From contig CAIIXF020000004.1 of the NCBI GenBank assembly GCA_903813345.2, forward strand, positions 14,763,196 to 14,827,195: a stretch of DNA of 64,000 nucleotides. The letters are read 5' to 3'. Under the pieces are notes generated by a model that was not told where the DNA came from, did no database searches, and was given only the letters and a program-made list of their open reading frames with translations. This stretch comes from Owenia fusiformis. Lineage: Eukaryota > Annelida > Polychaeta > Sabellida > Oweniidae. Below, piece by piece: positions 9,607 through 22,320 of this stretch (position 1 is its first letter; the number at the start of each line of letters is the position of its first letter). The position numbers were made by a program, and so were the translations under genes.

Positions 9607-12600
9607 ATGTTTATTACATTATTTTTATTGTCATGTTCTTGCCTTTGTGCAGCATTAAAGGACATAGGTAAGTTGGCATTGCAATCAAAATATCAATGGT
9701 TTTAATGAGTAATAATAGATGGTGGGTTCTCGATTTCACTCGAGGAAATCATTTCAAGTTTCCATGATAAATCAATGTTAGTTTCATATTCATTGGAACA
9801 CGCCTTACCATCGACAAGGTACAGTGACAAAATATACCGTAGTACAGTTTAGATATACAATGTCACTATTTAACCGATTTGAAGCTAAGACAATGATGCA
9901 GGTGTGATGTAGGTTTTAAAAAATTAATCTGAGGAATACTTGAAAGAATTCATGTTTAATATTGTGTGTATTCGTTTAGGAAGACATTTAACTTTTTTAT
10001 AACATTAAAAGATTTTCGAACAGTGCTTGATTTTTTCGTAGTCAATCTACCCATGAAAATTGATCGGTTGGACAATGTTGGGTTTTTCACATTTCCTTTG
10101 ATCATTTTTTTCCCCTGTTGCCTAAGAGTGTCGATTATTTTTATGAAAATATGTTTCTCTATAGTTAAATTGTAAATGTTTGTGAGTACTTTGAATTTAA
10201 AAAATAAGCAATCAAATGACCAAATTGAAACAGTTTATGTAAAAATAGAAACATTCGTATTTATCCTAACTTTTGTATATTTCAGAAAGTAATGTGTAAT
10301 GTGCAGCAAAGCTGTGGCCTTTTGTAATTTAGGGAGTTTCAGTCATGTTAATTTTTCCGAAATAAACATGGCAGAGAAGTATCAAAATATAAGAGGACAC
10401 AGATATGATAGCTAAACTACAAACTAAAATATACAAAAATTAGGATAAATATAAATGTTTCTATTTTTACATAAACTGTTTCAATTTGGTCATCTGATTG
10501 CTTATTTTTTAAATTCAAAGTACTCACAAACATTTACAATTTTACTATATACTACACAATTTAGGACGGGTGGAGATTAATAAATATTCAAGTATTTATT
10601 GTAATTTAAAAAAATCAGAAATGTGCGTTGTCAACTCGAATGTACATTGTCCCTGTAATTGAAATTCATGAGATATACGTAATATTAAACAATGTAATGA
10701 TTTCATTTCAAAATTCATAAGGGTTTTTATGAGTAACAAGTGATCTTTAACGATCATGTTCAAGTATCCTTTTTGCCTTTTCATTTTATGAAAGTTTTGT
10801 TGTGGTGGTGGTTAATTTGTGCCCATTTGGTGTTAGCTTCCAGCCCAAACTCCCATCCAGTGTCTTTGAATAGAATATGTTGAAGACTAGCACTGCCACA
10901 GAGTCTGCTTCCACTGTTTGATTATTTGGCATCTGTACCTTACATTTTGTTAGTTACATTGATAGATAGATCTACTGATCTATATTAGCTTATTGAATTT
11001 GACTTTTTAAAATCCTGTTTATGATATATCTGAAAAGTTTCAATAGTTCAATCAAATTGATGTGATTCTGTAATTGTTCTGTTTCAATTTTAAATGCATC
11101 TGACCCCCTGTCTGTAAGTGTAATGAAAAATATGTTGTCTGCATTAGGTTAACTGTGAATTGAGTAAGTTCAATGGGACATTATGTACATTCGAGTTGAC
11201 AACATACACTTATGATTTTTTTAAATTATAGCCAAAATGTTAATACTTATTAAATCTTCAACAGACCTTAATTGTGCTGTTTAACCTTTAGCAGACCACC
11301 GGCGACCGCGTCCGCCCATTCAAAATTACCGCCAGAATCCACCGGCGGATCCGGACGACACAAATCTAACTTTTGAAAACTTTACTTTTTCCCGCCGTTC
11401 TTATGATCCAATTAGATTGCCCGATTTATTCAGTCCTTAGTAGGTGACTTCCTGTTGACCTAGAAATGGCGATGTTTCGAAAAATATTTCTCAATTCAAC
11501 AATTTAAACAGTTTAAAGTCATTTTTAGTGAACAAATCGTACAAAATGACGGCCAAATACGATCACAACGAAAATGTGGAGGAAATGGATTGCGATTTCG
11601 AGCTCTTTAGGCTCTTGGAAGCCAATAATGGTCATCGAAAATAGAAACTAGAATATTTTCTGAACTGAAAAGAAGAACATTCGATCGCTGCAAATTCAGT
11701 TTTGGATTCTGACCAGACGTTGAATCTCCCGAGGGGCGAAACGGCGGATTCCGGAGGAGTATTCATGGTATATTTATGCCCAGTCGTGTTTATGTACGAG
11801 AAAAATTCATGAGAACATTTTTCTCATGAGCCACGCTAGTGTATCTTCCCTTTGTGAAAATTTTATCCAGATTCATTCAGTAGTTATTGAGATATTAATT
11901 ATTTAGTCCAGGCATATCATTTTTGAAAAATAAGTCGGATGCGTGGGATATATTTGCTGAAATAAGTCAGAGTGCAGAAGGTTAAAGAAACATATTCTCA
12001 TAAAAATCTTTGACACTCTAAGATGACAGGGGAGGAAATGATAAGATAAAAGGAAATGTGTAAAAACACAACATTTTCCAACCGACCAATTATATGGGTA
12101 GATTGACTACGAAAAAATTGAGCACTGTTCAAAAATCTTTTAACGTCATTAGAAAGTGAAACGAATACACAAAAAGTCAAACATAAAATCCTTAATGCAT
12201 TCCTCAGATTATTTTCTTAGAACCTACATCACACCTACATCATTGTCTTTGCTTCAAATCAGTTAAATAGTGACATCGTACATCTAAAGTGTACTACGGT
12301 ATATTTTGTCACTGTACCTTGTCAATGGTTAGGCGTGTGGAAGGGCCAGGTCAAAATGAAAATAAAAGCATGTAAAACAAGTATTGCTTTTCTATATTTC
12401 ATTTTTGATTGTGGTAATAGTTTCTCTAAAGTAGGGGAGTGGAGTGTAAAGCTACTGTTTCAATATAAATTAGAGCATTAGTTGGAATGCAGATGATTTT
12501 CTATCATGGGAAGTTATATTCTATGATCGCTATCAAAATTCAAACATCTGGGCACAAGTACAAAGCTGGCAGATGTATATTGTTTTTTCCAAAGCCTAAC

Positions 12601-13771
12601 TTGTAGATATGCTTGATTTTCAGATGACTGTTATGAAGCCAAATACATTTTCAAGGATATAGAAACTGGTATAGTTCCTAAGTGTAGAAAAGTTGGATCA
12701 CGTTTGCATGTTACAAGACAGGACCATATGGAATGGCTAATGGCAGCATGTATACTGAGTAGCAATGTGGTAATGTTTAATCAAAATGATAAGAAAGCTT
12801 CAATGTACAGATGTGAATCAAATAAAGATGGAACTGATTGGAATTATGGATGGCAAAAGAATTTAAGCGCGCCACATAGTCTCTTATTTGCCTATGTCCT
12901 ACCACATCCATCTACACCAAAATGTCATAACTCATATTTAATAAGGGTGACATGGTATCCCTCTGTGAATATTCATGACTATTGTCCTAATAATATAATA
13001 ATAAATAAGCCAGTGAATGATGTTGAGACATGTATCACAATAGGATGTGATAAACAAGCAGATATTTTAGAGTTTACAGACAATAGAATGTGTAGAATAA
13101 TGTTTAATTGTAAGTCTGAGTTTTACAATAAATGGATACGCTATTTTCCAAACAAAGGACCGATAGCATACTCCTTGCCAGGGAGACATTGGCATGAAAT
13201 TTCCCTCAATAATTTAAAGACAACTACAACAGAAATGTTAAAGAACATCATAACTGAATCAACAAGTCAAACAATTACTACAGTAAATGCCAAAAATGAA
13301 GAATCAACAAGTCAACCAATGGAAAATGCTAAAAATAAACAATCAGCAATTCAAACAATAACTACAGAAAATGATAAATATAAAGATGGAAACACCACTT
13401 ATATAAGCTTAGCACCTACAGCAGACAAAACAAAACCTGAGAATTCACAGAGTTTGGATTTCAAAACACTAGCAATAGTAATGACTGGAATGACAGTGTT
13501 TTTGGGATTAGGTATTGCAGTAGTAGGTGGTGTTATTAAACGAAGATTCAGAAACATACATGGAACATCTAGGGACCATAATGTGGAGTCTTCAAATCCT
13601 TTTTCTGCAGACTCTTCTGGTGGTTCAACTGTCATGTCTGGCTCCTCAACATATTACCATCGTTACGATGAGATTGATGAATCAAGGATGCTTCCCCAAA
13701 CCAATAACACATACTCTTATGTTGAGACAATACCACTGAGAGTTATGTATCAGGAAGACACTGGAGATTAG
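9607..13771 (+). CDS. A-type single-pass membrane protein, copy 2 (402 aa)
   Basis: Exons are 9607-9667 and 12624-13771, phase 1, with a 2.96-kb intron. The first exon is shorter than in other copies. The position of the paralogous ATG (22686 in copy 3) is not ATG here, so translation probably starts at the second conserved Met, leaving a compact leader ending AALKDIG. The ectodomain has the same conserved cysteines and SN-x-DGT-x-WNYGW and LPHPST islands. The stalk carries repeated ESTSQ/ITTENDK units. One membrane helix (TVFLGLGIAVVGGVI) and the tail STYYHRYDEIDESRML follow. The intron is swollen by nested foldback and TTAA-type elements. Confidence 0.82.
10166..10544. repeat. Inverted repeat with about 120-bp arms
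   Basis: Arms at 10166-10286 and 10424-10544 are near-exact reverse complements, sharing gtttctatttttacataaac on opposite strands. It lies inside the larger foldback. Confidence 0.8.
10600..11229. mobile_element. TIR element, about 630 bp
   Basis: Ends of about 55 bp are inverted copies: gttgtcaactcgaatgtaca on the left and tgtacattcgagttgacaac on the right, each running outward into an A/T stretch. No ORF of note lies between, so it looks like a non-autonomous DNA transposon. Confidence 0.65.
11281..11985. mobile_element. TTAA-flanked piggyBac-like non-autonomous element
   Basis: TTAA occurs at both edges (11281-11284 and 11982-11985), with short inverted ends CCTTTAGCA and CCTTCTGCA read inward. 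Unlike its surroundings it is rather GC-rich near the left end. An ATG at 11546 opens a 32-codon acidic reading frame that then hits a stop. This could be the start of an ancestral transposase, but I cannot confirm it. Confidence 0.55.
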
Positions 13772-14250
13772 TTTGACACACTGAAGGACCATTGCAAAAA
13801 TCAACTGAGGATAGAAATTATATGTTCATAGTAAGGGCGTGTATATGTTCCTAATAGTGAAGCTCTGCTGATACTGGTATCATAAAAGAGGAAGCACAAA
13901 GTATTTCGTACTACTATAATTCTATGAATTATGTCAATCTGGATATTTAAAAGAATAAATAAGGTAAAAAGTGTCCTATTGCAATAATTTGTCATTAGAT
14001 ATATTCATGGAAGGCTAATAATACTATTAGAACATGTAGTATTTGAATATTTCTCAAAAATCCCATATTTGTCAACATTTCAAATTTGAGGGTGTCTAAG
14101 ACATATCCTACATGGATCTTTAACAGAAGTCCTGCTATATGCTTTTAATAAGAATACGGGCACTTTAAAACTATAAAAATAACAGGGTCCTAATCATGAT
14201 TATACCTATTATTAAGTAGTGTGTACAGGTATTTTGGTGATTGTTAAAAT
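13772..14250. other. Downstream flank conserved between A-type copies
   Basis: This stretch aligns by eye with the flank of copy 1 (about 3940-4320). Shared strings include ttgcaataatttgtcatt and tatttgaatatttctcaaaaat. It shows that the duplication unit included the downstream flank and next promoter, not only the gene. Confidence 0.6.
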
Positions 14251-14262
14251 GAAAATGAAACT
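14251..14262 (+). promoter_or_regulatory. ISRE-like motif upstream of a B-type relic
   Basis: GAAAATGAAACT sits in sequence matching the intact B-type promoter (the block gaaactatgaagtaacatc is shared). A transposon now separates it from the relic exon at 15177. Confidence 0.4.
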
Positions 14263-14286
14263 ATGAAGTAACATCTGATTCATCCA

Positions 14287-15063
14287 ACTCCCACACCGGA
14301 ATAGCCTGACAAAGGTAAAGTCAGATACCGTTGTCACAAATGGTGGACATAACCGTCGCTTCTATTGTTTAATCACTTGGTTGCAAATTCTGTGCGATAA
14401 TGTAGCATATGAAATCCCATTAACCTCTTGACTACCCAGAGTGACGAGATCACCTCAGATCAGAAATAACCTTGAAACCCAGAGTGACGAGATAATCCGT
14501 CACAAAATTGTTCACTAAAATTGCTCTTATTTGAACAATTTTTATCCAATTTACACAAAAATTGTTTTAAAATGTCTAGAAATGATCTCTGCTGTCTAAT
14601 TTTACTAAATTGAACATCGTCTGTTGTATATGTATGTAGTAAAATGTCAAAAGCTGGCAAAAATGAAAATTTATCTGGTTTCAACCTATTTTAGAAACTG
14701 GGATTCAAGAGGTTAATCAAATTGGATCGTGAATCACACAAAATAGCGTCCGTGATATCGTCAATGACAATGGAATCTGAATTTGAGTAATTTAGAAAGA
14801 CAACAGAATGGTAATTACAGTGTCTGTTGTCCCGTATCTCATTTTGATCGGTTAAATTAAAGACTTTATTTCGATGGTAGAACATTATTAACTGTACAAT
14901 GAGTATTAAGGCACTTTGTATTGATTGTTGTTCCAAAGGAATTTAGTCTAGATACTCTATTAAACATACAGTTCATGAAAATCTAATTGAAGCGACGGTT
15001 ATATCTGCCATTTGTGACAACGGTATCTGACTTTACCATTGTCAGGCTATTCCGGGGTGACTC
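14287..15063. mobile_element. TIR element with 4-bp target duplication (ACTC)
   Basis: About 65-bp inverted ends (cggaatagcctgaca on the left; tgtcaggctattccg on the right) bound 14291-15059. The flanking ACTC at 14287 and 15060 reconstructs the uninterrupted B-type promoter string aactccattcatag seen at about 4365. A second TTAA-type element is nested inside. No transposase is visible. Confidence 0.75.
14420..14716. mobile_element. TTAA-flanked MITE, copy 1
   Basis: TTAA lies at both ends (14420, 14713) with inverted ends CCTCTTGA. The interior matches the copy at 16453-16730, for example ccttgaaacccagagtgac. It is nested inside the ACTC-duplicating element, so it is the younger insertion. 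Confidence 0.8.
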
Positions 15064-15176
15064 CATTCATAGTTAAAAATCAACAAAGCAAATATAAACA
15101 CCCATAAATGAACAATTATATTTTTGTATTTGGCATTTATGATGAGAATAAAGCAAGAGAATAAAGTAGTTCAATT

Positions 15177-15234
15177 ATGAGGATTTTGTTCATATGTTTC
15201 TATTTTTATTGTTTTGTTGTATCGAGACCTACAG
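15177..15234 (+). pseudogene. B-type relic: first exon only
   Basis: ATG at 15177 opens a leader (RILFICFYFYCFVVSRPTG) nearly identical to the intact B-type leader. The donor has changed from gtaata to gttatt. Intron-like sequence similar to the intact gene continues at about 15830-15960, then homology stops where the second exon should begin. A truncated, presumably dead copy. Confidence 0.7.
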
Positions 15235-15599
15235 GTTATTTTAACCTTATTATTTTGAACACCCATATGTTCGTTTTCTTTACACTGTATAGTACAAATA
15301 TATGTTATTGATATCTACAGCATTTGTAAAATAACTAGCATCTGATAAATTATATATTATTATATATATGTATTATTTATACAGACGATCAGATGTATTC
15401 AAAAGTGATATCACATTTTGAATAGTAAAAGACTAATCTATTACCCTCTGTAGAGAAAAAAGGTGCACAGTCCTTTATCAGTCATAACATTTTCAAAACT
15501 TTGGATAAATTTACCAAACCCATGTAGGCATATGGCGTAAATGTGGTGAATAACTGGTGGAAATTTTAAGAATTTAGATGAAAATTTAAAAAAGTAAGC

Positions 15600-16452
15600 A
15601 ATTGTTGAATACATTGTGTCACAAACTCACTGAGTTAATTTTTTCCATTATAAATTACGTCATAAATTACAAATTGGTATTATACAGGGTAATACATTGC
15701 CCTCTAGGGCTGAGACATAACTGTCTATATGTTATATTCTTTATACTATTGTATAGCCCGTCCAAAATAGTCATAACTGACAGGTTTGAAATAAACATTA
15801 ACACAATGGCAAAAGATTACATGTACTTTCATTTTGTTCACCCCTTCCCGTTGTATGACATATGAAGAGGCATGACAGTGATGTTGGTGCAGCCATTTGT
15901 CCAACAGTATGGTATAGTATGGATGACTCTCTCCCTCTACACTCTTGCTTCAAAATTAACTTGACAACAGCAACACCAAACTGTAGCAAATCCCATCGAA
16001 CAGCCAGGGCTGGCATTTTTACAAACATAGTATATAGCAAAAATGGCCACCTTCTACCAAAAGTGTCATTAGACAGTGTGCCATGTTTATAGTATTCACA
16101 TACCAAATATGAACAAAATCGCTCCCCTACTTTTCGAGTTATAGTAAAATACGTTAAAATGGCAGCCATTTTTCTGATTACCTAACATATAAAATATTAT
16201 GTGTGCCTTCTCAGCTAGGAATCATGGAGCTTTCACTTAGGCTTCTCCTTACACATTGACTTACAGGATGAAACAACAATGCCAGTTCAATTTCATCATT
16301 ATCATGATAAAGGTAGACGGAATTTAAGCATAAATGAAGTCCTTTGAAGAAGGATGGTGGAATGGTTCCTGTGGCTGATGAAACAGGAAAATATTATTTC
16401 CTGAAGTGCTTTCTCCTAATAGCCTTGCTTCAAGACCCTGAGCTATCTACTT
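15600..16452. other. Repeat-derived intergenic sequence
   Basis: Contains the intron-repeat copy (15830-15960) and unassigned AT-rich sequence. A minus-strand ORF of 123 codons at 15798-16169 shows no recognisable domain and crosses repeat sequence, so I do not call it a gene. Confidence 0.4.
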
Positions 16453-16730
16453 TTAACCTCTTGACTACCTGGAGTGACAATATTTCTCGTCATCTCAAAA
16501 ATGACCTTGAAACCCAGAGTGACCAGAAAATCAGTCACAAAATTTTTCACTAAAATTGTTCTTATTTGAACAATTTTCATCCAATTTACATAGAAATTGT
16601 TTTAAAATGTGTAGAAATAATCCCTTTGATCCAATTTTATTAAGTTGTATAGGTATGTAGTAAAATGTCAAAAGGTGGCAAAAATTCTCTGGTTTCAACT
16701 GATTTTAGAGCCTGGGATTCAAAATGTTAA
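16453..16730. mobile_element. TTAA-flanked MITE, copy 2
   Basis: Same family as 14420-14716, with TTAA at 16453 and 16727. The right end is worn (attcaaaatg instead of attcaagagg). The two copies share most of their length. Confidence 0.75.
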
Positions 16731-17120
16731 CTTGTGTTGTTGAGATAGGAGTCAGGTCCACAGTCTTGAAGCAAGACTAAATGCTAAAGACATTGAAAAT
16801 TGGGAACAAAAGTCTCCAAATCCAAAGTTCAAATCCAAAGGATTTTTGAGAGAAGAACATGTTTTTGCATACTTAACCCACTCACTACGGCCCCATGCTA
16901 TTTCGTCAGCAATCTGACGATGGTGTTCTGGACCAGCGTCTAGAGGCATGTCAGGGTGACACCCATCATGAATTGTATAAAATTGAAGATTTATACTTAC
17001 TTTGTTGATTATATGTTCTTTTTTGATGTATAATATGGTTTAACATGAAAAAAACATAAAGAAAATAAAAAAAATTGAAAACACGACTTTGTTGATTTTT
17101 CCCGTGATGCACTTGTCAAA

Positions 17121-20100
17121 ATGGTGGAAAATTTAAAACGCCCTGCTAGAGATGCAAAAACAAGAGCCTTACAGTTCTTTCAAGACGGGTTTTCACTTGA
17201 TGGGGACTGTAGTGATGAAGATGGTTTACCAGAGCATGAGGAGAACCAATTAGATGAGGATTTTATGAGAGCTAGGTATGTAAAATGTAAGATGATTGTG
17301 TTGTTCGTCAGTTGTTGTCAGTTTCAAAAAATGAAAAAAAAACTTTTTGCAAGCAAAACACGAAAAAAAGTAATTATTCGAGGAAAAGACTGATTACCAA
17401 CCTTTTTCAAAATACAAAGTACCATAACATGGTATTTTACCATAGGAAATAGCGATGAAATGTCCATAAAATTGCTGAATAAGTTACTTCCGGTCCATCG
17501 CGAGTGGGCGATAATAGGGTACATTCAAGTTTACGCACTTTTCTATCTATCTGCTTCAATAAACAGAATCAGTTAACCAGTATACAAATATGACAGTTGC
17601 TTCTTTATTTGTTAATATCTATAAATATTGCTTCTTTTACCCAGATTTCCTTGTCAATTCATACTACCTGCATCCCATGGCAAAATTTTCAAAATCTATG
17701 ATATTTGAACAGGTCTTTTCAACATTTTAGGCAAATTGATGATAGTGATGCTGATTCTACAGCTGATGATGATACTGATTCTGATGACAGTCTTGCTGAC
17801 AATGGTGTTGATTCTGATGATAGCCTACCTGATGCCCCTGGTCCAGGAGGTGATGCAGCACAAGGAAGACCTTTGCCCAGGGATGTGGCTAATGACCAGA
17901 TAAAATATGGGTATGGTCAAAATGATATTGCCCCCAACCCATTTCAATTTCGTCCAATCAAAGAGCCAGGCATCCAACTTGGAAGGCTTACCCGTAATGG
18001 TCTACTGCAGTTTACCTCTGCCCTTTCCATATTTTCACTATTCTTCTCAGATGTCATTTTACAAGAAATAGTCAACAACACAAACCTTTATGCCTGGTTA
18101 AATATCTTAGACAAGCCATCATATTCTTCTGCTGATGGAGGCTGGCAAGATGTAACTGTCCCAGAAATTCGACAGTTCATTGCTATATTGATTTATATGG
18201 GATTTGTTGATGTGGCAACGATTGACAGGTACTGGTCATTGAAGACATTGTACAATGGACTATGGGCTAGGAGGTTTTTGTCCAGAGAAAGGTTTCAGGC
18301 AATTTTGGCATTTCTTCACATATCAGATCCAACACGAGAGGTCCCATTTGTGCAGGATAAACTAAGAAAAATACGCAATTTGATCGACCATATTCAGAAT
18401 GTTTCAATTGAACTCTTTCAACCAGATCAAAATGTGTCCGTAGACGAACGAATGGTTAGATCAAAACATCACAGTGGATTTCGGCAATTCAATAAGGACA
18501 AACCTGTCCGGTTCGGATTTAAATTGTTTGTTTTGGCCGAAACGGACTCAGGATATACATTCAAATTCAAAGTCTACACTGGCAAAAACAATGAACCAAT
18601 AGGTGACAATGGAGTTGCTTACGATGCGGTCATGAGTCTAATGCAGGGCCTATTAAACCAGGGATATCATGTATTTTACGACAACTGGTACAGTAGTGTC
18701 GCACTCGCAAATGAACTGGTATATAACAATACAGACTGTTGTGGTACTATGCGTGAAAACAGGGTCGGCGTTCCTCAGACATTGAAACATAAATGGGTCA
18801 AACCTAACAGAGGTAGTCTTAGGCTAGATTTTCCAGGGTCATTGTTGGTTTGTTGTTGGGCCTGTTGGTTAGAAATGGTTTGATGGCTTAGTTTTCAGCT
18901 TTATTCTTGATAACATTTTTATATTAACACATTTACCAGTTATGTATTAATATTATTATTACTTATAGAATTATATTTATTTCTTATATGATCATTTAAC
19001 GTTACACTTAAAGTATCAATTTTCTGTTTTGAAATAATTTTTTCCCTTGATAATGCTGTTATAATATAGGGTAACGAACATTTTTTTGTGAAAAGAATGT
19101 TGAGAATAATAGAACTGTGGGTTTATTCACATTTTAGTGATATTATGTTCATTGCCATAAAACTTGCTAATTGAGATAGTATTGAACTGTATTTATTTCT
19201 TACCAATAGCTCATATTTCACCATGAAGTTTTACTTTACATTTAATGTATTTTTCTAGGTAATGTCAGGTATGTTAGGCAAGATAGGCTGTGCTTTCTTC
19301 AGTGGAAAGATTCCAAACTGGTGACCATGCTATCATCTTTTGGATCAGTATCCCAACATGATTTTGTGAGGTAAGCATAAGGCTTTTGATAGAAATCAGA
19401 ATTTTCTCAACACTCAACAATTTTCTCAGAACTCTGTGCTCTTTTTTCATATGTGCTGAAATATACTTGTGACAGTTCCCATATGATTGACATTGCAGAA
19501 CTAACTTTACAGTTTACCCTGTAAATTATAAATGTTTGATTATGCTAATTTCTAACTTAGGCTACTGCTATTTATATGTTTAGACGTATGGTGAAGCAAG
19601 CAGGTCAATGGAGACAAACGCTGGTGAGAAGGCCAAACATTATTTCTGCATACAATAATGGAATGGGAGGGGTGGATAAGTCTGACCAGTTGATTGCAAG
19701 GTAAATAATTTGATGGTTTTGATATTTTATTCCAGCATGCATTCTACATTTCAAAACAGATGGACCAATATCAATAAATATGGGTTATCTTGCATGTGTC
19801 TTAGTAAATTATTCTGTTCCAAAATAGTAAAAATACCATAGGCCTACCATTTACAGGTGGGGTGGAAATGAAACTTGATTGCTCTTTCTGATTTTCACAT
19901 CAGACATTTTGATTTTATCAATAAATATGGGTTATCTTGCATGTGTCTTAGTAAATTATTCTGTTCCAAAATAGTAAAGATACCATAGGCCTACCATTTA
20001 CAGGTGGAAATGAAACTTGATTGCTCTTTCTGATTTTCACATCAGACATTTTGATTTACTTTCAGGTACAACATACTTCAGAGGAGCAGGAAATGGTGGA

Positions 20101-20810
20101 AAGTGCTATTTTTTCACATGGTGGATGTTGCAGTAGTGAACAGCTACATATTGTTCAATCACCTCAGGACAAAGTTCCCTGACCACCCTGATTTGCAGAG
20201 ACCAGCAAGTAAGTTGCAGACTTCTTATCACTTTGAGATGAAATGCATTTATATAGATTATTGTGAATGCATTTAAATGTACATAGATTATTGTATACTA
20301 AATGTGGTTTGAAAATAGTGATTAGGGTCTTTTGATGTTTGACTTTTTGAGTAGGGCTTATTTTCTCTGCATTATTACAAAATGTAGGTAAATTGCAATA
20401 ACTATGTTATAATTTTTTTGTGTTCATGTTGACAATGAAGTAAAATGTTGCCGCTAACTTTTCCATTGATTCCTATACAAATACTATGCTAGCTGAGTAG
20501 CTGTATGTAATACTGTGGTATATTTTCAGGATATGGTCAACTCGAATTTAGGGAGGAGTTGGTGAGGCAACTTGGAAATATTGCCAATGATGAAGGCGTT
20601 CCACCACCATCATCATCAGCCCGTAACGTTCCCAAAAGTGATGCTGCAATGCATCTACCTCTCAGAACAGACAAGCAGAGGAACTGCAAACTTTGTTACC
20701 AGCAAAGTAGGACGGAAAGAAAATCAATTTGGAAGTGCAATGTTTGTGACAAATACTTTTGCTTGAATGAAAGAAACTGTTTCACAGCCTTCCATTTGAA
20801 TCTTAGATAA
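17121..20810 (+). CDS. piggyBac transposase, six exons, about 629 aa
   Basis: Exons are 17121-17275, 17731-18812, 19259-19370, 19584-19700, 20066-20208 and 20530-20810. All have GT-AG borders and compatible phases, giving 630 codons with the stop. The N-terminus is acidic (Asp/Ser-rich). The DDE_Tnp_1_7-type core shows the three catalytic aspartates: VDERM (about residue 290), YDNWYSS (about 369) and MGGVDKSDQ (about 481). The C-terminus has a cysteine finger (CKLC, CNVCDKYFC, then a later Cys and His), as in the DNA-binding tail of this family. The frame looks intact, so the protein may be functional. Family members excise and insert at TTAA. Confidence 0.85.
19760..20055 (+). repeat. About 150-bp direct duplication in transposase intron 4
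   Basis: Two consecutive copies share tatcaataaatatgggttat through to cacatcagacattttgat. They differ by a few bases and a short indel. Both lie before the exon-5 acceptor. Confidence 0.8.
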
Positions 20811-21429
20811 AAGATAAAATTAATGGAGGTAACATTGAATTTGTAAGCAGAGGAATTGTAAGTACTAGGATGTTACCAGCAAAGTAAGATTGAAATTAAA
20901 TCAAATCAGGAATGCAATATTTCTGAGATGGAAGAAACTGTTTCACAGCATACCATTTGAATTCAATTACTGTGTAGGTACTAGGTAACATGGAATTTGT
21001 TAAACATGGAGGTTCTGTAACCCAGGTATTTTTTTACGCGACTATATTTCATGTTTTCGCTAAGTAATTTTTGGATTTTGACACTATTAAATGTTTCGTA
21101 GGCCTATTTAAAGTGCCAGACTGTTGAAAGAGATTACCTACACTCAGGTGCTACTGTTTTCTAGTTAAATCACATTTTTAATACAATTAAATGTGTATTT
21201 TATTCTATAAAAGATAGATTCAAAATGAAATAAAGGACTGGTAGGTAAATATTGGTGTATATTTTGTCGTTATTACCCCAAAAAGTGCTTAAGTTGTACG
21301 TTGCATCTAAATGTTTATAAACGGTGTCATTGCGATGTAATCTCATTTGAATAATTAATCATATGATATAGGTTTTTGGAAATGTGTATTTTTAGCTTTA
21401 AAATGATATGTAGCATGCCAGGGAAGTAT

Positions 21430-22320
21430 GAAATGTATTGAATGGAGGTTAGTCCTTACTAATGGGCATTTTTACAACGATTCGCGCATTTTTATTGCTA
21501 ATCGCCATTTTTATGACTTTTCCCAGCATGTTCAAAGACCTGTAATTTCTTTATATGAAAGAGTTGGGAGGTCATTGATGGCTCATTGTAAAGCTCTGAT
21601 CAAATGCTTCGAAATGACATATAACACTTATCCATAAATATGGGGAGTGTTGGTCAATCTCAAGGTAACCATGAAATTTTTGTGAATTTTTCACACTTTT
21701 TACAATCGTACAGTCATTTGTAACGTCACAATGACGTCATCTCATTTGCATAAATTAGCATATTTTATCAAAATTGGAAACCATGGCTTATAAGCTTTAC
21801 AATGAGGTATAACTTTCCAGGGAAGTGTTAAAAGAATTGATAATAACAAACTTCATTCATGATATTGGCCATAGAGTCAAATGGTCAATGGGCATTTTTA
21901 CAACGATTCGTGCATTTTTCCTGCTTATCGCCATTTTTATGACTTTTCCCAGCATGTTCAAAGACCTGTAATTTCTTTATATGAAAGAGTTGGGAGGTCA
22001 TTGATGGCTCATTGTAAAGCTCTGATCAAATGCTTCGAAATGACATATAACACTTATCCATAAATATGGGGAGTGTTGGTCAATCTCAAGGTAACCTTGA
22101 ACTTTTTGTGAATTTTTCACACTTTTTACAATCACACAGTCATTTGTGACGTCACAATGACGTCATCTCATTTGCATAAATTAGCATATTTTATCAAAAT
22201 TGGAAACCATGGCTTATAAGCTTTAAAATGAGGTATAACTTTCCAGGGAAGTGTTAAAAGAATTGATAATAACTAACTTTATTCATGATGTTGGCCATAG
22301 AGTCAATAAATTCTTTAAAA
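21430..22320 (+). repeat. About 425-bp tandem duplication in the piggyBac 3' region
   Basis: Two full copies and a partial third share catttttacaacgattcg, cttttcccagcatgttcaaa and gacgtcacaatgacgtcatc. The partial third runs into the right transposon end. Two 60-codon look-alike ORFs arise from the copies and are not genes. Each unit includes CRE-like tgacgtca strings. Confidence 0.8.

Larger units (their letters stand above)
9798..12338. mobile_element. Large foldback element in the copy-2 intron
   Basis: About 350 bp at 9798-10155 recur in reverse complement at 11986-12338. For example, atgatgcaggtgtgatgtagg pairs with cctacatcacacctacatcat, and cacgcctta pairs with tggttaggcgtg. The arms are diverged. 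The interior holds two further inverted repeats and a TTAA-flanked element, so insertions have nested. The whole structure is transcribed with the gene and could form a long RNA hairpin. Confidence 0.7.

Noticed and set aside
15798-16169. 123-codon minus-strand ORF
   Set aside because: No domain, overlaps repeat sequence shared with the B-type intron, and composition is not protein-like.
21428-22063. Two near-identical 60-codon ORFs inside piggyBac
   Set aside because: They arise from the 425-bp duplication and resemble no transposase segment.
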